A DNA stretch of 64,000 bases from Cereibacter azotoformans (GTDB lineage: Bacteria > Pseudomonadota > Alphaproteobacteria > Rhodobacterales > Rhodobacteraceae): NCBI GenBank assembly GCA_017599285.1, contig JAGFXX010000001.1, positions 372,001-436,000 on the forward strand, in the 5' to 3' direction. Numbering within the stretch: the first letter of the stretch is position 1; each line of letters starts with the position of its first letter. This document shows, one piece after another, positions 10,373-21,346 of this stretch. The position numbers and the translations under genes are program-made. The notes under the pieces are model-generated. The model was not told where the DNA came from and made no database searches. It saw only the letters and a program-made list of their open reading frames with translations.

Positions 10373-11164
10373 TCAGGAGGCGCGGCGGAAGGCCGAGGGC
10401 GACTGGCCGGTGAGATGGCCGAAGGCGCGGGTGAAATAGGCGGGCGAGGTGAAGCCGAGGCTTTCGGCGATCCGATGCACCGGCAGGTCCGTCTCGGCCA
10501 GCATCCGGCGGGCCTCGAACAGCACCCGGTCATGCAGCAGCGCCGAGGCGGGCCGGCCGCAGGTCTGGCGGCAGCACCGGCTGAGATGGGTGGGCGTCAC
10601 GCCCAGCTCGCCCGCGAAATGACCCACGCCCAGGCCGCGGCGGAACTCGCGCTCGAGCAGCATCGTGTAGCGGGCGACGAGCCGGCGGCTCGCATCCTGC
10701 GGCTCGGCCCCCCTTTGCGCGACCTGACGCTCAAGCCAGATGCCAAGCAGGCCGGCCTGGTGCATAAGGGCCCGCTCCCAGGCCAGAGGCCGGGTCTCGA
10801 TCTCGCGGGCGATCGTGCCGAGCATCCGGCTCAGCTCCTGCTGCGCCGCGGGGTCGCGGACAGGCAGATGCTGGGGCTGAAGGGGCAGCAGGAACGGGCC
10901 GCCGCGGGTGAAGAAGACGGCGGTTCCACGGCTCTGCGGCCCGACCTCGAAGCCGTGCATCGTGCCTGCGGGGATGAAGATCGCGGTCCGGGCGCTGTAG
11001 CCCCGCGTCGCACCCGCCACCGTGATGCGCCCCTGTCCTGCGGTGAACCACAGCAGCATCGGCTCGCAGAGCGAGCGCATCGCCTCGACGCGCCAGCGCC
11101 CGGCAGCGGCAAGGCGGGGGATCGCGACAAGCCGCACGGCCGCAAGCGAGGCACTGTCGGACAT
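10373..11164 (-). CDS. AraC-family transcriptional regulator
   Basis: 263 residues from the ATG at 11164, which has GGAGGG about 8 bases upstream. The N-terminal half is a cupin-like ligand domain ([23 protein letters not shown]). The C-terminal 100 residues have two helix-turn-helix units, the second near [19 protein letters not shown], the AraC signature. It is transcribed toward the peptide transporter genes, separated by about 85 bp, so a role in controlling that operon is reasonable but inferred. The effector is unknown. An in-frame upstream GTG would add 16 residues that do not look conserved. Confidence 0.9.
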   Translation of the reverse strand: MSDSASLAAVRLVAIPRLAAAGRWRVEAMRSLCEPMLLWFTAGQGRITVAGATRGYSARTAIFIPAGTMHGFEVGPQSRGTAVFFTRGGPFLLPLQPQHLPVRDPAAQQELSRMLGTIAREIETRPLAWERALMHQAGLLGIWLERQVAQRGAEPQDASRRLVARYTMLLEREFRRGLGVGHFAGELGVTPTHLSRCCRQTCGRPASALLHDRVLFEARRMLAETDLPVHRIAESLGFTSPAYFTRAFGHLTGQSPSAFRRAS

Positions 11165-11239
11165 GGCAACCCTCCGAACCGCTTTCCGACAGATAAGCAG
11201 CGCCGGACACAAGTCCCAAGCGAAAAGATTAACGCCGGA

Positions 11240-12115
11240 TCACGGCAGGCGGATCTCGCGCCAGTCGCGCATCCGGTTGCGGAACCAGGTCCGCTGGCGC
11301 TTGGCATATTGCCGGCTGGCCAGCTTTGCGGCCGCGATGGCCTCGTCGAGCGTCCGTTCGCCCTTCAGGTGGGCCACAAGCTCGGGTGCGCCGATGGCGC
11401 GCGAAGAGGGCAGCGCCGGGTCCCAGTCCGCCAGCGCGACGCGCGCCTCCTCCAGCGCGCCGGCCCCGATCATCAGGTCGAACCGGCGGTCGATGCGCTC
11501 GGCCAGCCAGTCCCGGTCGGGCCGGAGCACGAGCGCGACCGTCTCGGCCAGCGGCAGGAGCGGCGTCCCCGTCGCGGCCTGCCAGTCGGCCAGACCTCGG
11601 CCGGTGGCGCGCAGGACCTCCCACGCGCGCTGGACGCGGGCGGGATTGCGCAGGTCGATCCGGCCGGCCGTGGCCGGATCGAGATCGGCCGCCATCGCGG
11701 AAAGTCCCGCCCGCGCCAGAAAGGCATCCGCCTCGTGGCGCATTTCGGGCGGCGTGTGAGGAATGTCGGCCAAGCCGTTCGTCAGGGCCGAGAAATAGAG
11801 CCCCGTCCCCCCCACGATCACCGGGCGCAGACCTTCCCGGAGCACGGCCTCGACCTCCTTCAGCCAGTGGCCGGCCGAGTAGGTCCCGTGCCGCGGGACG
11901 TGGCCATAGAGGCGGTGCGGCAGCGCGGCCTCTTCGGCGGCCGACGGTCGCGCCGACAGGATGCGCCAGCAGTCATAGACCTGGAGCGCGTCGGCATTGA
12001 CCACCACGCCGCCGTCGCGTCCGACGATCTCGGCCGCCAGCGCCGACTTGCCCGAGGCGGTCGGGCCCGCGATCAGGACGGGACGGTGTGGGGGGATCGG
12101 GAGGGGCGGCAACAT
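11240..12115 (-). CDS. miaA: tRNA dimethylallyltransferase MiaA
   Basis: 291 residues, near the usual MiaA length. The P-loop is [13 protein letters not shown] near residue 17, followed by the substrate-binding region [13 protein letters not shown], the conserved [15 protein letters not shown], and the C-terminal [14 protein letters not shown] that contacts the tRNA anticodon arm. The enzyme transfers a dimethylallyl group to A37 of tRNAs reading UNN codons. The ATG at 12115 gives the family start; the open frame runs further upstream over pyrH in antisense, which is a shadow. It is transcribed away from pyrH. Confidence 0.95.
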   Translation of the reverse strand: MLPPLPIPPHRPVLIAGPTASGKSALAAEIVGRDGGVVVNADALQVYDCWRILSARPSAAEEAALPHRLYGHVPRHGTYSAGHWLKEVEAVLREGLRPVIVGGTGLYFSALTNGLADIPHTPPEMRHEADAFLARAGLSAMAADLDPATAGRIDLRNPARVQRAWEVLRATGRGLADWQAATGTPLLPLAETVALVLRPDRDWLAERIDRRFDLMIGAGALEEARVALADWDPALPSSRAIGAPELVAHLKGERTLDEAIAAAKLASRQYAKRQRTWFRNRMRDWREIRLP

Positions 12116-12262
12116 GGCGCTGCGGGCCTTGGCAAGAAGGGTGACGCGGGAGGAAAGCGGTCGGACAACCCGGTGGCTGGCGATCCCGGTTGAACCCGGT
12201 GTCGTTTTCCGACATTTTGCGCCGCAGTCAATTCCAATCAACAAGACGGACGGGAAGATCCC

Positions 12263-13003
12263 ATGACCAGCGAAGCCGCGCCGGCGAGCACAGCCGTGGC
12301 CTACAAACGCGTGATGCTCAAGATCTCGGGCGAGGCGCTGATGGGCGACCAGGGATACGGGCTGCATCCGCCCACCGTGCAGCGCATCGCGCGCGAGGTG
12401 CAGGCGGTGCATCGTCTCGGCGTCGAGATCTGCATGGTGATCGGCGGCGGCAACATCTTCCGCGGGCTGCAGGGCTCGGCGCAGGGGATGGAGCGGACGA
12501 CCGCCGACTACATGGGGATGCTCGCCACGGTGATGAACGCGCTGGCCATGCAGGCGGCGCTGGAATCGCTCGGCATCTTCACCCGCGTGATCAGCGCGAT
12601 CCCGATGGATCAGGTGTGCGAACCCTACATCCGCCGCCGCGCGGTGCGCCACCTGGAAAAGAAGCGGGTGTGTATCTTCGCCGCAGGCACCGGCAACCCC
12701 TACTTCACCACCGACACCGCGGCCACCCTGCGCGCGAACGAGATGGCCTGCCAGGCGATCTTCAAGGGCACCAAGGTGGACGGCGTCTATGACAAGGACC
12801 CGCGCAAGTTCGCCGACGCCCGGCGCTACGAGACGGTTTCCTACGACGAATGCCTGCAGAAGCATCTTGGTGTGATGGATGCCTCGGCCATCGCGCTCGC
12901 CCGCGACAACGATCTGCCGATCATCGTCTTCTCGCTCGACGAGCCCGGCGGCTTCTGCGGGATCCTGCGCGGCGAGGGCACCTATACCCGCGTCCAGGGC
13001 TGA
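12263..13003 (+). CDS. pyrH: UMP kinase PyrH
   Basis: 246 residues of the amino-acid kinase fold. Visible motifs are [14 protein letters not shown] at the N-terminus (phosphate loop), GGGNIFRG, the tract [19 protein letters not shown], and [13 protein letters not shown] for nucleotide binding. It phosphorylates UMP to UDP in pyrimidine nucleotide synthesis and is hexameric and allosterically controlled in relatives. The ATG follows GGGAAG. It starts the plus-strand series pyrH-frr-uppS-cdsA-dxr-rseP, an arrangement widely conserved in proteobacteria. Confidence 0.97.
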   Translation: MTSEAAPASTAVAYKRVMLKISGEALMGDQGYGLHPPTVQRIAREVQAVHRLGVEICMVIGGGNIFRGLQGSAQGMERTTADYMGMLATVMNALAMQAALESLGIFTRVISAIPMDQVCEPYIRRRAVRHLEKKRVCIFAAGTGNPYFTTDTAATLRANEMACQAIFKGTKVDGVYDKDPRKFADARRYETVSYDECLQKHLGVMDASAIALARDNDLPIIVFSLDEPGGFCGILRGEGTYTRVQG

Positions 13004-13089
13004 GGCCCTCCCCGAGCCTATACCAATGGCGAAGCGGTGCTGCTATAGAGCGGCAGAACCGCCCGAGCGGAACGTGAAGGAACCAGAAC

Positions 13090-13656
13090 ATGTCGCAAGA
13101 AGATCTCGAGATCGACCTCGATGCGATCCAGCGCCGGATGGATGGCGCGATGCATGCGCTGCGCACCGAATTCGGGTCGCTGCGCACCGGGCGCGCCTCG
13201 GCCTCCATCCTCGAGCCGATCCATGTCGATGCCTACGGCCAGCAGACGCCGCTGAACCAGCTGGGCACGATCAACGTGCCCGAGCCGCGGATGGTGGTGA
13301 TCAACGTCTGGGACAAGGGCATGATCTCCAAGGTCGAGCGCGCGATCCGCGACAGTGGCATCGGCATCAACCCGGTGGTGGATGGCCCGATCATCCGCCT
13401 GCCGATCCCGGAACTGAACGAGGAGCGCCGCAAGGAGCTGACCAAGGTCGCAGCCCATTACGCCGAGCAGGCCCGTGTCGCGATCCGCAACGTGCGCCGC
13501 GACGGGATGGACCAGATCAAGAAGGCCAAGTCCGCCGGCATGGCCGAGGACGACCAGAAGATGTGGTCGGACGAGGTGCAGGCCCTGACCGACAAGGCCA
13601 TCGCCGCGGTGGACAAGGCGCTCGAGGAGAAGCAGAAGGAAATCATGCAGGTCTGA
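13090..13656 (+). CDS. frr: Ribosome recycling factor
   Basis: 188 residues, the usual length. The [20 protein letters not shown] stretch and the C-terminal helix region with [15 protein letters not shown] are diagnostic of RRF. Together with EF-G it splits the post-termination ribosome. The ATG at 13090 has GAAGGAACC upstream. It follows pyrH by 86 bp and precedes uppS. Confidence 0.97.
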   Translation: MSQEDLEIDLDAIQRRMDGAMHALRTEFGSLRTGRASASILEPIHVDAYGQQTPLNQLGTINVPEPRMVVINVWDKGMISKVERAIRDSGIGINPVVDGPIIRLPIPELNEERRKELTKVAAHYAEQARVAIRNVRRDGMDQIKKAKSAGMAEDDQKMWSDEVQALTDKAIAAVDKALEEKQKEIMQV

Positions 13657-13722
13657 GCCCCTTCCATGAGGCCCTTCACCCGCCCCAGCCCGATTGACCA
13701 GCCCGTAGAAAAGGGGAATGCC

Positions 13723-14466
13723 TTGGCCGTGACCGAGCCGCGAGAGGCGGATCCTCCCCGCAGACGTGCAGATCACGTCGCCATCATCATGGACGGCAAC
13801 GGACGCTGGGCGGTGAACCGGGGCTGGCCGCGCCTCGTGGGTCACCGCCGGGGCGCCGAGAGGGTCCGCGAGATCGTGAAGGCCTCGCCCAACCTCGGCA
13901 TCCGCTGGCTGACGATCTACGCCTTCTCCACCGAGAACTGGAAGCGTTCGACGGAAGAGGTGCTGGGCCTCATGTCGATCTTCGCGCGCTACATCGAGCG
14001 CGAGGCCGACCGGCTGGCGCAGGAGGGCGTGCGGATGCGCTTCATCGGCGACCGGACGCGGCTGGACGCCAAGCTGCAGCGGCTGATGGCGAGCATCGAG
14101 GCGCGCACGCAGTTCAACCAGCGGCTTCACCTGACGGTGGCGATCAACTACGGCGGCCGGGACGAACTGGCCCGCGCCGCCCGCCGCATGTGCGAAGATG
14201 TGGCCGAGGGGCGGCTTCGCCCCGATGAGGCGGACGAGGCGGCGCTGGCCGCGCGGCTCGACACGGCGGGAATGCCCGACCCGGACCTCGTGATCCGCAC
14301 CTCGGGCGAGACGCGGACCTCGAACTTCCTGCCGTGGCAATCGGCCTACGCGGAATATGACTTCTCGCCGACCCTCTGGCCCGATTTCACCGCGACGGAG
14401 CTGTCCGCCATCATCGAGCGCTATGGCGTGCGCGAGCGTCGCTTCGGCGGAGTGCTGCGCGCATGA
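13723..14466 (+). CDS. uppS: Isoprenyl transferase / undecaprenyl diphosphate synthase
   Basis: About 247 residues. It carries the cis-prenyltransferase signature IIMDGNGRWA (Asp binds the Mg-diphosphate), GHRRGAERVREIV, TIYAFSTENWKR, and the C-terminal DLVIRTSGETRTSNFLPWQ. It makes C55-PP, the lipid carrier for peptidoglycan and other glycans. An ATG at 13666 opens the frame 19 codons earlier. I prefer the TTG at 13723, since AAGGGGAA lies about 6 bases before it and the extra residues look unconserved. The 3' end overlaps cdsA by 4 bp. Confidence 0.93.
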   Translation: MAVTEPREADPPRRRADHVAIIMDGNGRWAVNRGWPRLVGHRRGAERVREIVKASPNLGIRWLTIYAFSTENWKRSTEEVLGLMSIFARYIEREADRLAQEGVRMRFIGDRTRLDAKLQRLMASIEARTQFNQRLHLTVAINYGGRDELARAARRMCEDVAEGRLRPDEADEAALAARLDTAGMPDPDLVIRTSGETRTSNFLPWQSAYAEYDFSPTLWPDFTATELSAIIERYGVRERRFGGVLRA

Positions 14467-15284
14467 GCCGGCCGGAGAAGCCGAAGGGCCGCTGGGGCGA
14501 CCTGCGCCGTCGGATGATCTCGGCGGTGATCATGCTGTCGGTGGGGGGCATCGAGGTCTGGCTCGGCGGCGTGCCGTTCGCGCTACTGGTGATGGCCCTG
14601 ACCGGCCTGATGCTGTGGGAACTGGCGCGGATGACGGCGCCGTCGCGGCCGGTGGCCAACGTCGTCGTGGGACTGGCCGCCTCGGCCGTGCTGATGGGGG
14701 TGCTGGCCCTCGTCTTCCAGGAAGACATGATGGTCGCGCTGGCGGGCCTTGCGCTCGCGCCGGCCGCGGGGCTGATCGGCGCGCGGCGCGACCGGCGGAT
14801 CTTCTTCACCTACGGCATCGCGCTGATGGCCGCGGGGGCGGGGCTCGTGATGCTGCGCGAAGAGGGCGGGTCGGTGGCGATCCTGTGGCTCATCCTCGTG
14901 GTGGTGGCTTCGGACGTGCTGGGCTATTTCGCCGGCCGCAGCTTTGGCGGGCCCAAGTTCTGGCCCGCGGTTAGCCCCAACAAGACATGGTCCGGCACGG
15001 TCGCGGGCTGGGCGGGTGCGGCAATTGTGGGTCTTGGATTCTCCATTGCCGCGGGTGCAGGCTGGGGCCTCATCATCCTGTCGCCCGTCATCGCGCTGGC
15101 AGGACAACTCGGGGACATTGTCGAGAGCTGGATCAAGCGGCGTTCCGGGGTCAAGGACAGCTCGTCGCTGATCCCGGGCCACGGCGGCGTGCTGGACCGG
15201 TTCGACGCGCTGACCGGGGCGGTGCTCGCCGTTCTCGTTCTGGGGATGCTCGGTGACCTTCCGCTGCCGGAATTGGGGAACTGA
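14463..15284 (+). CDS. cdsA: Phosphatidate cytidylyltransferase CdsA
   Basis: 273 residues with about seven membrane segments. The C-terminal signature is clear: GPKFWPAVSPNKTWSGTVAG, then GDIVESWIKRRSGVKDSS and GHGGVLDRFD with acidic residues for metal binding. It converts phosphatidic acid and CTP to CDP-diacylglycerol in the inner membrane, the branch point for phospholipids. The start ATG overlaps the uppS stop (ATGA), so translation is coupled. dxr follows after 8 bp. Confidence 0.95.
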   Translation: MSRPEKPKGRWGDLRRRMISAVIMLSVGGIEVWLGGVPFALLVMALTGLMLWELARMTAPSRPVANVVVGLAASAVLMGVLALVFQEDMMVALAGLALAPAAGLIGARRDRRIFFTYGIALMAAGAGLVMLREEGGSVAILWLILVVVASDVLGYFAGRSFGGPKFWPAVSPNKTWSGTVAGWAGAAIVGLGFSIAAGAGWGLIILSPVIALAGQLGDIVESWIKRRSGVKDSSSLIPGHGGVLDRFDALTGAVLAVLVLGMLGDLPLPELGN

Positions 15285-15292
15285 ACGGCATC

Positions 15293-16477
<1,185 letters not shown>

Positions 16478-16483
16478 CAGCTC

Positions 16484-17818
16484 TTGGATATTGTCGGTCT
16501 CGTTCCCCAGTTCGGCGGGGCAGTCTGGACGATCATTGCCTTCATCGTCGCTCTTTCCATCGTCGTGGCCGTCCACGAATACGGGCATTACATCGTCGGC
16601 CGCTGGACGGGGATCCATGCCGAGGTCTTCTCGCTTGGCATGGGGCCCGTCATCGCCTCGCGCGTGGACCGGCGCGGAACGCGCTGGCAGCTCGCGGCGC
16701 TGCCGTTCGGGGGCTATGTCCGCTTCCTGGGCGATGCCGACGCCGCCTCGAGCCGGGCGAGCCTCACGGTTCACCAGCTGAACGAGCAGGAGCGGGGGCG
16801 GACCATGCACGGCGCTCCGCTCTGGGCGAGGTCGGCCACGGTCGCCGCGGGCCCGCTGTTCAACTTCGCGCTCTCGATCCTCGTCTTCTGCGGCTTCTTC
16901 ATGGTCAAGGGCGTGGCGACCGAACTGCCCGTGGTCGGACAGATGAAGGAGCTTCCCTCGGCGGGGCAAGAGCTTGAGCCGGGCGACCGGATCCTGTCGG
17001 TCAACGGGCAGGAGACGGCAACGCTGGCCGATTTCGTGCGGGTCGCGAACGAGCTGCCGCCCGCGCCGACCGCCGACTACCGGATCGAGCGTGCGGGCGC
17101 TGAACTGGCCCTGACGACGGCCTATCCGTTCCCGCCGGTGGTCGATTCCGTCCAGGCGCCCTCGGGGGCCCATGACGCGGGCATTGAGGCGGGGGATGTC
17201 ATCCTCTCCGTGAACGGCGCCGAGATCGCCTCGTTCCGCGAGTTGCGCGAGGCCGTGGGCGACACGAACGGCGCGCCGGTGACGCTGACCGTCTGGCGGG
17301 CGGGCGAGACGTTCGAGGCCACGCTCAGCCCGCGGCGCATGGACATTCCGCTCGCGAGCGGAGGTTTCGAGACCCGCTGGCTGATCGGCCTGTCGGGCGG
17401 GCTGCTCTTCGAGCCCGAGACCCGCACGCCCGGCCCGATCGAGGCGATGGGTCTTGGCATCCAGCAGACCTACACGGTCATCACCACCAGCCTGTCAGGT
17501 CTCTGGCACATGGTCACGGGGGCGATCTCGTCGTGCAACCTGCAGGGCCCGATCGGGATCGCCGAGATCTCGGGCGCGGCGGCCTCTCAGGGTCCGGGCA
17601 ACTTCATCTGGTTCATCGCCATGCTCTCGACGGCGGTGGGGCTCATGAACCTCTTTCCGGTGCCGATCCTCGACGGCGGGCATCTGGTGTTCCACGCCTA
17701 CGAGGCCGTGGCCGGCAAGCCGCCCAGCGACCGGGCGCTGCGCATCCTGATGACGGGGGGGCTGGCCATGCTGCTTTCACTCATGGTCTTCGCGGTGACG
17801 AACGACCTGTTCTGCTGA
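16484..17818 (+). CDS. rseP: RIP metalloprotease RseP (site-2 protease)
   Basis: 444 residues from a TTG start only 6 bp after dxr. The first membrane helix contains HEYGH at residues 31-35, the zinc-binding active site, and the C-terminal membrane part has NLFPVPILDGG, which supplies the third zinc ligand. Two PDZ domains lie between them (GIEAGDVILSVNG is clear in the second). In relatives it cleaves anti-sigma factors such as RseA and clears signal-peptide remnants. Genes for BamA and lipid A follow, consistent with envelope-stress control. A terminator-like hairpin lies just downstream. Confidence 0.95.
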   Translation: MDIVGLVPQFGGAVWTIIAFIVALSIVVAVHEYGHYIVGRWTGIHAEVFSLGMGPVIASRVDRRGTRWQLAALPFGGYVRFLGDADAASSRASLTVHQLNEQERGRTMHGAPLWARSATVAAGPLFNFALSILVFCGFFMVKGVATELPVVGQMKELPSAGQELEPGDRILSVNGQETATLADFVRVANELPPAPTADYRIERAGAELALTTAYPFPPVVDSVQAPSGAHDAGIEAGDVILSVNGAEIASFRELREAVGDTNGAPVTLTVWRAGETFEATLSPRRMDIPLASGGFETRWLIGLSGGLLFEPETRTPGPIEAMGLGIQQTYTVITTSLSGLWHMVTGAISSCNLQGPIGIAEISGAAASQGPGNFIWFIAMLSTAVGLMNLFPVPILDGGHLVFHAYEAVAGKPPSDRALRILMTGGLAMLLSLMVFAVTNDLFC

Positions 17819-17839
17819 CATCCTCTCAAGCAACCAGCC

Positions 17840-17870
17840 GGGGCCGCCTTCCAGTCGAGGGCGGCCCCTT
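17840..17870 (+). terminator. Terminator-like hairpin after rseP
   Basis: A perfect 9-bp GC-rich stem, GGGGCCGCC at 17840-17848 pairing with GGCGGCCCC at 17860-17868, has an 11-base loop and only TT after it. The position, 22 bp after the rseP stop, suggests termination or mRNA 3'-end protection. The weak U tract makes intrinsic termination uncertain. Confidence 0.55.
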
Positions 17871-17986
17871 GCCTGTCCCGCTGCGTTCGGCGCGAAGTGC
17901 CGCGGGCGCCCGCGGCGGGCGGGGCCGCAATGAGGCCACAATCCTCTGGCAGGTCCGCGGCAGGCGCATTGCTTGCGGAGCGGCAG

Positions 17987-18124
17987 ATGAAAAGCGTGAT
18001 CGACGGCACCCGTGGCCTTCTCCTCCTCGTCAACCTGAACCGGGACCTCCTGCTGTCCCTCGGCTCGGTCGCCCTTGCGCTGGCGGCGGCCGCGCTGCTG
18101 TCGCCGGCTCCGCAGCCCTGGTGA
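17987..18124 (+). CDS. Small single-span membrane protein (45 aa), unrecognised
   Basis: A 45-residue ORF starting MKSVIDGTRGLLLLVNLNRD, then one hydrophobic helix (LLLSLGSVALALAAAALLSP). A purine-rich site GCGGAGCGG lies a few bases upstream of the ATG. It occupies the otherwise empty 400-bp stretch between rseP and bamA. I do not recognise the family. The single predicted helix with a polar, charged N-terminus suggests a small inner-membrane protein. Hydrophobic stretches are common in GC-rich random frames, so this call rests on the ribosome site, the codon pattern and the lack of an alternative gene here. Confidence 0.45.
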   Translation: MKSVIDGTRGLLLLVNLNRDLLLSLGSVALALAAAALLSPAPQPW

Positions 18125-18175
18125 GGTCGTGCGGCATCACATGCCCACCGGATCGCTTGCAGGGCGCCTGCGCTT

Positions 18176-18204
18176 TTGACAAAACCTGCCATGTCCAGTA
18201 GTCA
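18176..18204 (+). promoter_or_regulatory. Possible sigma-70-type promoter for bamA
   Basis: A perfect -35 box TTGACA at 18176-18181 is followed, after exactly 17 bases, by TAGTCA at 18199-18204, a poor match to TATAAT. It is placed just upstream of the bamA start at 18218, which would leave a very short leader. The -35 is convincing and the -10 is not. Confidence 0.35.
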
Positions 18205-18217
18205 GGACGGAAAGAAA

Positions 18218-20614
18218 ATGACCGAGGGCAGGCGAATGGCGAGGAACCGTACGACGAGCGGACGGGCAGGGCAGGACCGTGGGGTGATCAGGCCGGCCGC
18301 GGTGTCGGTGTTCCTCGGGGTGGCAGGCGTCGCGGCAGGGCTGACCCTGCCTGCGCTGGCGCAGAGCTACTCGTTCAGCGACGTGCGGATCGAGGGCAAC
18401 CAGCGGGTCGATGCCACGACCGTTCTGGGCTTTGCGCGGATCAACCGCGGGCAGGCGGTTTCGGGCGGCCAGCTGAACGAGGCCTACCAGCGGCTCGCCG
18501 ACTCCGGTCTCTTCGAGACGGTCGAGATCGTGCCGCAGGGCGGGACCCTGGTGATCCGGGTGCAGGAATATCCGACGATCAACGTCATCAACTTCGAAGG
18601 CAATGCGCGGATCAAGGACGAGAACCTCGCCACCCTGATCCAGTCCCAGTCGCGCCGCGCCTACAACCCCTCGCAGGCCGAGGCCGATGCCGCCGCCATC
18701 ACCGAGGCCTATCGGGTGCAGGGCCGCATCGCCGCGACCGTCACGCCCAAGATCATCCGCCGCTCGGGCAACCGGGTCGATCTGGTGTTCGACATCGCCG
18801 AGGGCAAGGTCGTCGAGATCGAGCGGCTGTCCTTCGTCGGCAACCGCGCCTATTCCGACCGCCGCCTGCGCCAGGTGCTGGAAACCAAGCAGGCGGGCCT
18901 GCTGCGCAGCGTCATCGCCTCGGATACCTTCATCGCCGAGCGGATCGAGCTCGACAAGCAGCTCCTGCGCGACTTCTACCTGTCGCGCGGCTTCATCGAC
19001 TTCGAGGTGCTCGACGCCACGGCCGAGGTGACGCGCGAGCGTGACGCCTTCTTCCTCACCTTCACCGTGCAGGAGGGGCAGAGCTACAGCTTCGGGCAGG
19101 TGACCGCCTCGTCCGAGGTCGAGGGTGTGGATGCGGCCGATTTCAGCAATGCGCTGCGCATCCGCCGCGGCGTGACCTACTCGCCCTCGGTCGTCGAGAA
19201 CAACATCGCCCGGCTGGAGTCGCTTGCGCTGCAGAAAGGGCTGAACTTCATCCGGGTGGAGCCGCGCATCACCCGGAACGAGCGCAACCAGACGCTGGAC
19301 GTGAACTTCGCCCTCGTGCGCGGCGAGCGCATCTTCGTCGAGCGGATCGACATCGAGGGCAACACCACGACGCTCGATCAGGTGGTGCGGCGCCAGTTCC
19401 GCACCGTCGAGGGCGACCCCTTCAACCCGCGTGAAGTGCGCCAGTCGGCCGAGCGGATCCGCGCCCTGGGCTATTTCGCCAATGCCGATGTGAACACCCA
19501 GCCCGGCTCGAGCCCGGATCAGGTTGTGGTGAATGTCGATGTCGAAGAGCAGCCCACCGGCTCGCTCTCCTTCGGCGTGAGCTACGGTGTCAGCTCGGGC
19601 GCGGGCTTCTCGATCGGCTTCTCCGAGCAGAACTTCCTCGGCCGCGGCCAGATCCTCGGGCTCGACATCTCGACCGGGACCGACAACATCAACACGCAGA
19701 TCAACTTCGTCGAGCCTGCGTTCCTTGGCCGCGACCTGCGCTTCCGGTTCAACACCTACTATCGGGAAACCGACAACCAGTATTCGCGCTATGACACGCG
19801 CCGGATCGGCATTTCGCCCTCGATCGAGTTCCCGATCAGCGAGAACGGGCGGCTCGAGATGCGCTACACTTTGTCCCAGGACAAGATCCAGAACGTGGAT
19901 CGGGGTCTGGACGACGACGGCGACACGGACGCCTCGTCGATCATCCTGCGGAAGGAGGAAGATCGCGGTGCGTTGATCGCCTCGTCGCTGGGTTACACCT
20001 ATTCGTGGGATTCGAACCGGGGCGGCATGAACCCGACCGGGCGGAATCTCTTGCGCTTCAGCCAGGATTTCGCGGGTGTCGGCGGGGATGTGGAGTATGT
20101 CTCCACCACCGCGCTCGCGCTGACCGAGCGCAAGGTCTGGAACGAGGAACTCACCGTTCGCGCCGTCGTCGAGGGCGGGGTGCTGAACATGATCGGCGAC
20201 GATTCCTCGCGCGTGACCGACCGCTTCTTCGGCAATGGCAAGATCCGCGGGTTCGAGCCGAACGGCATCGGTCCGCGCGACCTGAATGTCGGCAACGAGG
20301 ACGCGCTCGGCGGCAACTACTTCGCGGTTGCCCGGCTCGAGGCCGAGTTCCCGCTGGGCCTGCCCGAGGAATACGGCTTCATGGGCGGCGTCTTCATGGA
20401 CGCAGGATCGGTCTGGAGCCTGGATGACGTGAACGGCGGCGAGAACGGCGACGATCCGGTGGACGACGACTTCCACCTCCGGTCCTCTGTCGGTGTCTCG
20501 GTCTTCTGGACCACGCCCATCGGGCCGCTGCGGTTCAACTTTGCCAAGGCGATCGAGAAGCAGGACTACGACAAGGAGCAGTTCTTCGACCTGACGATCT
20601 CGACCCGGTTCTGA
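18218..20614 (+). CDS. bamA: Outer-membrane assembly factor BamA (Omp85)
   Basis: 798 residues from the ATG at 18218, which has AGGACGGAAAG upstream; the frame is open to 18176. A signal peptide ends near LPALAQ. Five POTRA domains follow (first begins FSDVRIEGNQRVD), then a 16-strand surface-antigen barrel. Barrel signatures include the lid-loop-like GRGQILGLDIS and the C-terminal strand QFFDLTISTRF ending in Phe, the BAM recognition signal. It inserts beta-barrel proteins in the outer membrane with BamB-type lipoproteins. It overlaps the next gene by one base (TGATG). Confidence 0.96.
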   Translation: MTEGRRMARNRTTSGRAGQDRGVIRPAAVSVFLGVAGVAAGLTLPALAQSYSFSDVRIEGNQRVDATTVLGFARINRGQAVSGGQLNEAYQRLADSGLFETVEIVPQGGTLVIRVQEYPTINVINFEGNARIKDENLATLIQSQSRRAYNPSQAEADAAAITEAYRVQGRIAATVTPKIIRRSGNRVDLVFDIAEGKVVEIERLSFVGNRAYSDRRLRQVLETKQAGLLRSVIASDTFIAERIELDKQLLRDFYLSRGFIDFEVLDATAEVTRERDAFFLTFTVQEGQSYSFGQVTASSEVEGVDAADFSNALRIRRGVTYSPSVVENNIARLESLALQKGLNFIRVEPRITRNERNQTLDVNFALVRGERIFVERIDIEGNTTTLDQVVRRQFRTVEGDPFNPREVRQSAERIRALGYFANADVNTQPGSSPDQVVVNVDVEEQPTGSLSFGVSYGVSSGAGFSIGFSEQNFLGRGQILGLDISTGTDNINTQINFVEPAFLGRDLRFRFNTYYRETDNQYSRYDTRRIGISPSIEFPISENGRLEMRYTLSQDKIQNVDRGLDDDGDTDASSIILRKEEDRGALIASSLGYTYSWDSNRGGMNPTGRNLLRFSQDFAGVGGDVEYVSTTALALTERKVWNEELTVRAVVEGGVLNMIGDDSSRVTDRFFGNGKIRGFEPNGIGPRDLNVGNEDALGGNYFAVARLEAEFPLGLPEEYGFMGGVFMDAGSVWSLDDVNGGENGDDPVDDDFHLRSSVGVSVFWTTPIGPLRFNFAKAIEKQDYDKEQFFDLTISTRF

Positions 20615-21261
20615 TGCGTCGGCTTCCGGTCGTGGCCCTGGCCTGTGCGCTGGCCCTGCCGGGGGCAGCCCGTGCGCAGTCCGACGCTGCCCCGGTTCCG
20701 GCCGGGGTCGCGGTCATCGACCAGAGCCGGCTCATCACCGACACGTCGCTCGGGCGCGCGCTCGAGCAGCGGTTCCAGGCGGCCTCGCGCGCCCTGATCG
20801 CCGAGAACCGCGAGATCGAGGCCGCGCTCGAGGCCGAGGAACGCGCGCTCACGGCGCAGCGCGGCAGCCTCGAGCCCGACGAGTTCCGGCGTCTGGCGGC
20901 CGACTTCGACACCAGGGTCGAGGGCATCCGGGACGCTCAGGAAGCCAAGTCGCGCGGTCTGACGCGGCAGCGCGACGAAGAGCGGCAGCGCATCGTCGAG
21001 CAGGCCCTGCCGATCCTCGCCCGCCTGATGCAGGAGCGGGGGGCGATGGTGCTCATCGACCGCGGCTCTGTCGTCCTCTCGCGCGATGCGGCCGACATCA
21101 CCGACGAGGCGATCGAACGGCTGGATGCCCGGACGCCCGCAGATGCGGCGCCTGCGGAGGGCGAGGCGTCCCCGTCTTCCGGGGCCGCGCCGCCGCAGGG
21201 GGCCGATGGCCCGCCGGCGCCCGCGGGCGAGGCGCCCCTGCCGCCACCCGCCTCACCATGA
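20614..21261 (+). CDS. OmpH/Skp-family periplasmic chaperone
   Basis: 215 residues with a signal peptide cleaved after ARAQ. The OmpH core follows: [22 protein letters not shown], then long Glu/Arg/Ala-rich helices that form the coiled-coil tentacles of Skp. The C-terminal 40 residues are Pro/Ala/Gly-rich and extend past usual Skp length (about 160). In the family it holds unfolded outer-membrane proteins between Sec and BamA. The start codon overlaps the bamA stop. Confidence 0.88.
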   Translation: MRRLPVVALACALALPGAARAQSDAAPVPAGVAVIDQSRLITDTSLGRALEQRFQAASRALIAENREIEAALEAEERALTAQRGSLEPDEFRRLAADFDTRVEGIRDAQEAKSRGLTRQRDEERQRIVEQALPILARLMQERGAMVLIDRGSVVLSRDAADITDEAIERLDARTPADAAPAEGEASPSSGAAPPQGADGPPAPAGEAPLPPPASP

Positions 21262-21346
21262 CCCTGCGGCTTGCCGCCGTGCCGCTGCCTTGCTAGCAAG
21301 GCTCGGGAGGCCAGGCCGCTCCACCCTCCGCCAAGGAACCCATGCG

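Noticed and set aside
18137-20476. Minus-strand 779-codon frame antisense to bamA
   Set aside because: Shadow of the barrel protein; no ribosome site or domain pattern.
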